Origin: an uncultured Fretibacterium sp.
GTDB taxonomy: Bacteria > Synergistota > Synergistia > Synergistales > Aminobacteriaceae
Assembly (NCBI GenBank): GCA_937892105.1
Contig: CALAUZ010000004.1
Span: 1-12,028, forward strand
Direction: 5' to 3'
DNA: 12,028 nt
The notes under the pieces were generated by a model. It saw nothing but the letters and a program-made list of their open reading frames with translations. It ran no database searches and was not told where the DNA came from. How positions within the stretch are numbered: the stretch's first letter is position 1; every line of letters begins with the position of its first letter. A program made the position numbers and the translations under genes. Of this stretch, positions 5,611-12,028 are shown one piece after another.

Positions 5611-7479
5611 ATGGCCAGTAAGTATGATGCCCTTTCTCGTATTATATTGCAGAATGTAGGAGGGAAAGCTAACATCAATACTGTAACTCACTGCATCACC
5701 CGACTCCGTTTCAACCTCAAGGACGAATCGAAAGCGAATGCCGATGTCCTGAATAGCACAGAAGGAGTTGTAACGGTAATGCAGTCGGGCGGACAGTATC
5801 AGGTTGTAATAGGCAATCATGTACCTGACGTGTTCAAGTCCTTAGTATCTGTGGGACATCTGGAAAATCTCGCGGCCTCTAAGACAGACGAAGACTCATC
5901 AGTCGATGTGAAAATGAATCCCTTCGACACCTTCGTCAACATAGTAACCAATGTGTTCACTCCATTTTTGGGTGTTCTATGCGCGTGCGGAATCCTGAAA
6001 GGCATATTGGCACTGTTCACAGCATTCGGACTTCTCGGAGGCAACAGCGGAACTTACAACATCTTCTACTCGCTGGCAGACTCAGGCTTCTATTTCCTGC
6101 CTCCTATACTGGGTTACACAGCCTCCAAACGCTTCAAGCTCCCTGAAATGGAGGGACTCTTAATCGGGCTTGCTATGGTGTACCCGTTCCTGCTTGACGC
6201 TAAAGCCATGGACATATCCAGCTTGTTCGGAATACCCGTAGTGATGCCACCTTCAGGGAACTATACAAGCTCAGTTATTCCTGTAATATGCGCGGTGGCA
6301 TTCGCTGCATGGTTTGAGAACCGCTACAAGAAATATATCCCTGACACGGTAAAACTATTCGCGATACCGTTAATCACCCTGTCTGTAACATTCTCGCTTA
6401 CAATTCTGGCTATCGGCCCGGTAGCGTCAGTAATATCAAATGGCCTCTCCTTTTCGTTTAACTGGCTGTATGCTGTGAACCCTGTGGTTATGTGCGCGAT
6501 AGTCGGAGCATTCTGGCCTGTGTTGGTGATATTCGGTCTTCACTGGTCGTTAGTGCCGATAGCGATGATAAACATGACTCAGGGCGGAGATATTATACTT
6601 GCGGCTATGTTAGGCACAACGTTTGCGAACTCTGGGTCAATCGCTGGAATATGGCTCAAGACGAAGGATAAGAAGATTAAGGGCTTATCTCCTGCAGCGT
6701 TCATTTCAGCGGTTGCTGGAGTTACAGAGCCTGCGATTTACGGAATTCTTCTGCCGAAAAAAGCACCGTTCATTCGTGGCTGTGTTATCTCAGGAATCGG
6801 AGGAGCAGTACTGGGCTTCTTGGGTGTCAAGATGTACCAGATGGCGGGGCTTGGAGTATTCTCTTACACGGGGTTCATTGACACAGTGAATAATAATTTT
6901 TCTGGCATGACTATAGCAATCGTTGTTTCCTTAGCGTGTGCGTTTGTCGGGTTCATAGCTGAACTTCTGTTTTATCGTGAAAAGGCAGAGGCCGCTCCGG
7001 CGGCAAAATCCGCAGAAGGTCAGGCAAAAAATGTTACGCTTCACGCGCCTATCACAGGGAAATATATCCCGCTTGAGGAGATTCCCGACAAAGTATTCTC
7101 GCAAGGATTTTTAGGACAAGGTTGTGGAATTGAGCCTGAAGATAACACAGTTTACTCACCAGTTGATGGTGAAATTGTGCAGGTTGCGGATACTAAACAC
7201 GCAGTAGGTATTCAGTCTTCGGACGGAGTAGAAGTGTTGATACATGTCGGAATGGATACGGTAGAGATGAAGGGCGACGGCTTTACATCGAAAGTTAAGA
7301 TCGGCGACAAAGTAAAGATTGGTGATCCGCTTCTAGTATTCGATGTTGAAAAGATAAAGTTTGCTGGACACCCATTAACTACCGCTTTTGTCATCACGAA
7401 CTCCGATGATTTCACGGAGATAGCGTTTACTACGGGTAAGAGCTGCGGCAAGGCTGAACAGATCGGCAATATTCACTGA
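5611..7479 (+). CDS. bglF: PTS beta-glucoside-specific permease, fused EIIB-EIIC-EIIA (BglF type)
   Basis: This 622-residue inner-membrane protein takes up a beta-glucoside and phosphorylates it at C6 using the phosphoryl chain from PEP through HPr. The domain order is EIIB (about 1-90), EIIC (about 105-455, many hydrophobic spans) and EIIA (about 485-622), as in BglF. Phosphorylation sites are intact: C28 in THCITRLRF for EIIB, and H545 in VLIHVGMDTVEM for EIIA, with the partner H530 fifteen residues earlier. The EIIC signature GVTEPAIYG is at 370-378. An Ala- and Glu-rich linker (EAAPAAKSAEGQ) joins EIIC to EIIA. The length is typical. The ribosome binding site AGGGAGG (5597-5603) is strong. 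The next gene, a 6-phospho-beta-glucosidase, starts 18 bases downstream and completes the pathway. Relatives are usually controlled by a BglG/LicT antiterminator, yet none is present here. The substrate class is confident; the exact sugar (cellobiose, arbutin, salicin, gentiobiose) is not. Confidence 0.93.
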   Translation: MASKYDALSRIILQNVGGKANINTVTHCITRLRFNLKDESKANADVLNSTEGVVTVMQSGGQYQVVIGNHVPDVFKSLVSVGHLENLAASKTDEDSSVDVKMNPFDTFVNIVTNVFTPFLGVLCACGILKGILALFTAFGLLGGNSGTYNIFYSLADSGFYFLPPILGYTASKRFKLPEMEGLLIGLAMVYPFLLDAKAMDISSLFGIPVVMPPSGNYTSSVIPVICAVAFAAWFENRYKKYIPDTVKLFAIPLITLSVTFSLTILAIGPVASVISNGLSFSFNWLYAVNPVVMCAIVGAFWPVLVIFGLHWSLVPIAMINMTQGGDIILAAMLGTTFANSGSIAGIWLKTKDKKIKGLSPAAFISAVAGVTEPAIYGILLPKKAPFIRGCVISGIGGAVLGFLGVKMYQMAGLGVFSYTGFIDTVNNNFSGMTIAIVVSLACAFVGFIAELLFYREKAEAAPAAKSAEGQAKNVTLHAPITGKYIPLEEIPDKVFSQGFLGQGCGIEPEDNTVYSPVDGEIVQVADTKHAVGIQSSDGVEVLIHVGMDTVEMKGDGFTSKVKIGDKVKIGDPLLVFDVEKIKFAGHPLTTAFVITNSDDFTEIAFTTGKSCGKAEQIGNIH

Positions 7480-7497
7480 CACACGAAAGGGGTATGA

Positions 7498-8943
<1,446 letters not shown>

Positions 8944-8978
8944 AATGATGTAACGTTCACGGCCAGTTAGTGAGCATA

Positions 8979-9018
8979 AATAATTTGCTTCCGGGAAACT
9001 CTCCGGGAGCAAATTATT
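8979..9018 (+). terminator. Strong terminator hairpin after bglA
   Basis: Bases 8979-8994 (AATAATTTGCTTCCGG) pair with 9003-9018 (CCGGGAGCAAATTATT) over 16 positions, one of them a G-U pair, around an eight-base loop. The A/T-rich outer stem followed by ATATT gives only a modest T-run. The outer stem's A side and T side would allow it to work in both directions, insulating the operon from the decayed sequence beyond. Confidence 0.8.
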
Positions 9019-9090
9019 ATATTGGCCGCCGCTATTATCTAACCCCGCCGCAAAACCGCTAACTTTAGTTATCTGGGTATAAAGTGATAG

Positions 9091-9733
9091 AAAAATACAG
9101 ACGACATGTGGGAATTGCTGGAGCCTCACCTTCAGGGTAGACGTGACTCATCAGGACGTAAAGCTGTTATATGGATATTACGTACAGGCGCACCTTGAAG
9201 AGATTGACCTCAAGAATATGGAGATTGTAAAAATACCAATTGACGTTCCTGCCATTGGAGATCAAGACCCCGATTTTAAATAGTTAATGATCGATGCCTC
9301 ATATATCAAGGTCAATCCACATGCAACCGGAGCAGTTGGAGGAAATCAAGACATAGGACGTACAAAAGGTGGATAAACACGAAGATTCTCCTTGCTATAG
9401 ATCCATTTGGTATGCCCGTTTGTTTCTCGATAACAAATGGTATAACAGCAGATAGTTCACAGGCATGTAATCTTATTTCCGAAATACAAGCACAGTACTT
9501 GCTTGCCGATCGTGGTTATGATACGAATGAAATAATATAATATGCAACGACCAAAGAAAACTCGGAAAGTACAACTTGAATATCTTGAATATAATCATAA
9601 AATATATGAATACAGATATAAAATCGAGAATACGTTCCTGAAGTTACAACGTTGTCGAGGAATAGCGACACGGTACGCAAAAACAACCTCATCATATGTA
9701 GCAGCAGTAAAAATATGTTGTATGTTCCTATAG
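9091..9733 (+). mobile_element. Degenerate IS5-family (IS427-like) transposase, three frames, internal deletions and stops
   Basis: The remains of one DDE transposase can be followed across three frame segments. Segment one (9091-9268) reads MWELLEPHL, then AVIWILRTGAP, then TGA where family members have Trp. Segment two (9269-9373) reads LMIDASYIKV and PHATGAVGGNQDIGRTKGG, with the first catalytic Asp codon at 9293-9295. Segment three (9373-9540) reads LLAIDPFGMPVCF and LLADRGYDTNEI, with the second Asp at 9508-9510. After a shift, 9542-9733 reads RPKKTRK, KIENTFLKLQ and GIATRYAKTTSSYVAAV, with the Glu at 9626-9628, and ends TAG. Two pieces appear deleted, after CHWR and after NEII. Several conserved Trp positions are now stops or Cys. 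I could not find terminal inverted repeats or target duplications. Bases 9734-9846 are A/T-rich and hold a few more eroded codons of the same reading but no gene. The element is dead unless complemented. Confidence 0.85.
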
Positions 9734-9846
9734 CTTCAAATCATTTGACGACACTATCTAAGCGATAAACCGCGTCTGTCTTGTCGTTGCTCTAGGCGGT
9801 AGTATTAAATTCCTACTTCGTTGTCATGTGTAAAAATTTTATGTTT

Positions 9847-10206
9847 CTATGCTGTGTCTTTTCTTGCGCGGTTGAATGCCTGTTTTTTTGTGTTGTCATT
9901 GTCAGCAGTAGATTCCTTGTAGAATGTTTCATGTCAATCTTTAAAGTCAAGCCGTATAAATTCGTGGCCTGTTTCGGAATTGTCTGTAATAATTTTTCCG
10001 TGAAGTTTTGCGGCCTCTCTGAATGTATCGAGCGCGAATAAAACGCTGTCCGTATATTTAGGTTTTGCGGGTTCTTTTGCTTCTTCTTGTGCTTTCTCTC
10101 CCTTGTACTGCGTGCGTTCCTCTGCGAGTGTGAGAACGCATGAAGTTATAGGTTCTCCCTTTTTATTAAACCAGTTGGGTATATCACCTCTTCTGAGATT
10201 GAAAAG
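9847..10206 (-). pseudogene. C-terminal fragment of a RepA/AAA-type replication helicase-like protein
   Basis: On the - strand the frame reads, from about 10200 downward, DIPNWFNKKGEPITSCVL, an EEA/KP-rich linker, SVLFALDTFREAAKLHGK, FIRLDFKD, then TGA (9934-9936), then HETFYKESTAD and KKQAFNRARKD, to TAG at 9847-9849. 'Val/Leu-x-D-W-x-x-x-F-Y ... K-x-x-A-F-x-R-A-R' is the pattern I associate with the C-terminus of AAA_25/RepA-like helicases of plasmids, phages and integrative elements. The TGA sits exactly where the Trp would be, so the protein is interrupted. No Walker motifs are present because only the tail remains. It is joined in frame at about 10200-10210 to a TnpB scrap. The family assignment rests on memory of motifs and is moderate. 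Confidence 0.5.
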
Positions 10207-10317
10207 TAATATATTTAATGCTCCGTTTATACCGGCATTCAATATCATTCCTTTTACTGTCCTATATTGTCCTCGTGTTATTCTTTGTCCGCTGAACATA
10301 TATGTTTGCGGATTGTC
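10207..10317 (-). pseudogene. C-terminal scrap of a TnpB (IS200/IS605-type) RNA-guided nuclease
   Basis: About 37 codons on the - strand read FSGQRITRGQYRT...GMILNAGINGALNIL. This matches the end of TnpB proteins, where R-x-x-R-G-x-Y-x(n)-N-A-D-x-N-G-A-x-N-I carries the third RuvC catalytic Asp. Here that Asp is Gly (NAGINGA), so even this piece is catalytically dead. No zinc-finger cysteines or other RuvC parts are seen upstream. The reading frame continues directly into unrelated helicase-like sequence instead of the normal basic TnpB tail. Confidence 0.65.
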
Positions 10318-10446
10318 AGCGTTATATATGGATGAATACATCATTGCAAGCATGGCTGACGGCGAATGTTTCGGGGAAGACTCAGCTTTGACAGGAAGCC
10401 CAAGCATTTACGCGGTCATTGCGTTCAGTGATGTGTTTGATGCCGA
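10318..10446 (-). other. Unidentified open codons upstream of the TnpB scrap
   Basis: In the same - frame, 30 codons from an ATG at 10405-10407 (MLGLPVKAESSPKHSPSA onward) precede the TnpB part. Before a TAA at 10408-10410 the frame reads a further 12 protein-like codons (SASNTSLNAMTA). I do not recognise either piece. They may be part of the same mosaic of eroded mobile-element genes. Confidence 0.25.
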
Positions 10447-10478
10447 TACTCATTATAGGGTATTGGCAAACCTTTTCA

Positions 10479-10500
10479 TGATATACTTATGATATACTTA
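10479..10500. repeat. Perfect 11-base tandem duplication, A/T-rich, upstream of the chemoreceptor gene
   Basis: TGATATACTTA occurs at 10479-10489 and again at 10490-10500 with no spacer. Each copy contains a -10-like TATACT (10482-10487 and 10493-10498), and the junction creates TATGAT (10488-10493). TTGGCA at 10463-10468 could serve as a -35 for TATGAT at 19-base spacing. The remaining leader to the gene, 10501-10610, shows no other clear element. Confidence 0.6.
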
Positions 10501-10629
10501 ATAAAATAACCAATTCTACAAGAAGCTGTTATCATAATTTCCAATACTTCTAACTTCAGGGCTTACCGTCTAACTGCTATGCCTATCCTGCAAAAACAGT
10601 TTCTAAATCGTTCGGGAGGGTATCTCTAT

Positions 10630-12028
10630 ATGTTAAAGAACATAAAAATTACCGCAAAACTTGGTTTAGGGTTCGGGTTAGTACTGCTTCTGTTCACCTT
10701 TGCAGTTATCTTCAGCTGGAAAAGTATATCAGTTGTTCAAGCTGAGATAAACTTCTTGAAGAATGTTGTGCAGTCTGTGAACCTGACTAATGACATGAAT
10801 ATTACTGTGTCATTCATACGAGCCAGCATTAGGGATCTACGTTTCACAGAAAGCGAAGATGATATTACGAACCTTCAGCACCATTTAGATGACCTCCGGC
10901 CACAAATTGACGCGCTCAAGAAACTTTACACGGCGGTTCCAAGAATCGACATCTTAGCGAAAGCCTCAGACCTCGAAAACTCTTTACGCAACAGCACAAC
11001 GAATTTCCAGAGGGTTGCATCAATGATTCGGACTAAACGGGCGGCAGTGCAGAGGCTCGATGAGGACATCAAGAAGATTCGGTCGGCTTTGAGGGAAGTC
11101 GTGAACATTCAATATAAGCGCATGGACTCCACGATTGACGACATACTAGCGGGTAACATTGAACAGGGCCAAGTTCGGAATGAGATTAACCGCAAAGTTG
11201 AACGCATAAAGGAGATAGAGGAAGCGGCAGAACAAATCACATATATAGCATGGCGTTATCAGGAGGGCATGGAATACCGTAACATTAAAACTCTGAACGA
11301 TGTTGTGAAAGATATTAGCGACCTTCAGAACTTTTGCGAGAACTTTGCGGCAACTACGTTATCTGAGGAAGTTGCACAGGCCCTTCAAGCTGCCCGCCCT
11401 GCCTTCATGGAATTCAAGGAGGGATTCAATGATGTCTTGAGAGCGTACACGGAAACGGATCCATTATTTCAGGCGTTGTTGAAAGACGGGATTCAAATGG
11501 TCAACATTGCCGATACAATCATGGATACATGCGTAATCAATCTCGAAAAGCTCATGAATATGGCTTCTGACTCGCTGGGCAGTTCCGTTTTACTGCTGGT
11601 ATCACTGGCCGCCACCGCTATAGTAGTAGGGTTCGGCATAGCACTATATATTGCAAGGTCTATCCGTATTCCGTTGGGGCGGGTTGTTGAACTTGTTACG
11701 AACGCAAGAGACGGAGATATGACGATCACTCGTGATGACTTCCATTATCACGGTCATGATGAGCTTGGTGATTTGGGTGATGCACTGTCCGAAATGTTCC
11801 TGTCCTTACGCACAGCAATCGGAGAAATTCGGGACAACGCAAATTCTTCGACCGACAAGGCCGCAACCATGCATAAAGATGCTGCTACAAACCTTGAGGG
11901 GGCTAATTACGTTCGCAAGGAAGTCGCTAATACTGTGAAACTCATGGAGTCAAATTCTGCTTCGCTAGAAGAAAGCAACGCGGGGACTCAAGAAATGTCA
12001 TCTGCATCATTGACTAGTGCCCAAGCCG
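10630..12028 (+). CDS. Methyl-accepting chemotaxis protein, 3' end outside window
   Basis: The frame from ATG 10630, behind GGGAGGG at 10614-10620, is open to the window edge: 466 codons without a stop. The product is a membrane chemoreceptor that passes ligand signals to the CheA/CheW array. The layout is a short basic start (MLKNIKITAK), a first membrane span at about 12-32, and a mostly helical extracytoplasmic sensor of about 280 residues with no Cache-like pattern I recognise, so probably a long helical-bundle type. The second span is at about 320-342 (VLLLVSLAATAIVVGFGIAL). A HAMP domain follows at about 343-395 (RSIRIPLGRVVELV, then DELGDLGDALSEM), then the start of the signalling coiled coil, with LEESNAGTQEMSSAS near 450-464, where methylation and bundle helices begin. 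The conserved hairpin tip lies beyond the window. It is separated from the bgl operon by eroded mobile DNA, so any link to glucoside sensing is unsupported. Confidence 0.9.
   Translation, partial: MLKNIKITAKLGLGFGLVLLLFTFAVIFSWKSISVVQAEINFLKNVVQSVNLTNDMNITVSFIRASIRDLRFTESEDDITNLQHHLDDLRPQIDALKKLYTAVPRIDILAKASDLENSLRNSTTNFQRVASMIRTKRAAVQRLDEDIKKIRSALREVVNIQYKRMDSTIDDILAGNIEQGQVRNEINRKVERIKEIEEAAEQITYIAWRYQEGMEYRNIKTLNDVVKDISDLQNFCENFAATTLSEEVAQALQAARPAFMEFKEGFNDVLRAYTETDPLFQALLKDGIQMVNIADTIMDTCVINLEKLMNMASDSLGSSVLLLVSLAATAIVVGFGIALYIARSIRIPLGRVVELVTNARDGDMTITRDDFHYHGHDELGDLGDALSEMFLSLRTAIGEIRDNANSSTDKAATMHKDAATNLEGANYVRKEVANTVKLMESNSASLEESNAGTQEMSSASLTSAQA

Noticed and set aside
9740..9933. 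Possible omega-RNA downstream of the TnpB scrap
   Set aside because: The TnpB tail is cut off and replaced by helicase-like codons that continue to 9847, so the natural 3' region of a tnpB gene is not there.
9190..9936. Several TGA codons at Trp positions (IS5 remnant, helicase remnant), hinting at a recoded genetic code
   Set aside because: TAG and TGT also replace Trp there, another TGA sits at a Leu position, intact genes in the window use TGG for Trp, and two intact genes end in TGA. Plain decay explains it.
9826..10041. Open + frame of 71 codons rich in Cys and Phe
   Set aside because: It is antisense to the helicase remnant and has no binding site or family resemblance.
10442..10448. 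GCCGATA resembling the -10 of a sigma-28 flagellar promoter before the chemoreceptor gene
   Set aside because: No TAAA-type -35 lies about 15 bases upstream, and the site is 180 bases from the start codon within eroded sequence.
10103..10492. Open + frame of 129 codons opposite the TnpB/helicase chimera
   Set aside because: The motif content is on the - strand; the + reading is a shadow without a ribosome binding site.

Overview
The window reads as a bacterial chromosome segment of moderate G+C. It has strong Shine-Dalgarno sites and short intergenic gaps inside gene clusters. No rRNA, tRNA or CRISPR array is visible. The organism cannot be fixed from the sequence. The gene styles (old-yellow-enzyme-type flavin oxidoreductase plus small ABM monooxygenases, GldA, BglF/BglA, a chemoreceptor) would suit an anaerobic, sugar- and alcohol-metabolising gut or rumen bacterium, for example a Synergistota or Bacillota member. 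That is a low-confidence inference.

Region 1 (1-4250) is an oxidoreductase cluster on the + strand. A broken LysR-type regulator (1-543) precedes a zinc alcohol dehydrogenase of the aryl-alcohol type (600-1712), a small ABM-fold monooxygenase-like protein (1725-2015), glycerol dehydrogenase GldA (2080-3189) and a second medium-chain dehydrogenase that lacks the structural zinc site (3210-4250). A promoter-like sequence and a terminator-like hairpin lie between the ABM gene and gldA, so the cluster may be two transcription units. Both medium-chain enzymes have Rossmann loops without the usual NAD-selecting acid, whereas GldA is normally NAD-linked. The cluster may therefore interconvert alcohols/diols and carbonyls with both cofactor pools.

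Region 2 (4276-5460) is a gene graveyard. The C-terminal halves of a molybdate/sulfate-type ABC ATPase (- strand) and of an FAD/NAD oxidoreductase (+ strand) meet head to head at about 4735, which one deletion could explain. A decayed ABM gene with an ATA in place of its start codon follows.

Region 3 (5482-9018) is an intact beta-glucoside module. It has a palindromic operator-like element, a -10 box, a fused PTS EIIBCA permease (5611-7479), a GH1 6-phospho-beta-glucosidase (7498-8943) and a strong terminator hairpin. The permease imports and phosphorylates the glucoside and the hydrolase cleaves it in the cytoplasm. No BglG-type antiterminator gene or clear RAT site is seen.

Region 4 (9091-10500) is a second graveyard made of mobile-element pieces. 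It holds an IS5-family (IS427-like) transposase broken into three frames, and, on the - strand, a TnpB C-terminal scrap joined in frame to the C-terminus of a RepA/AAA-type replication helicase.

Region 5 (10630-end) is the start of a methyl-accepting chemotaxis protein that runs off the window.

No complete previously undescribed system is evident. The most useful leads are the 2021-2050 hairpin on the gldA promoter, the zinc-site-less dehydrogenase, the single-deletion scar at 4735, the bgl operator, and the TnpB/helicase chimera.
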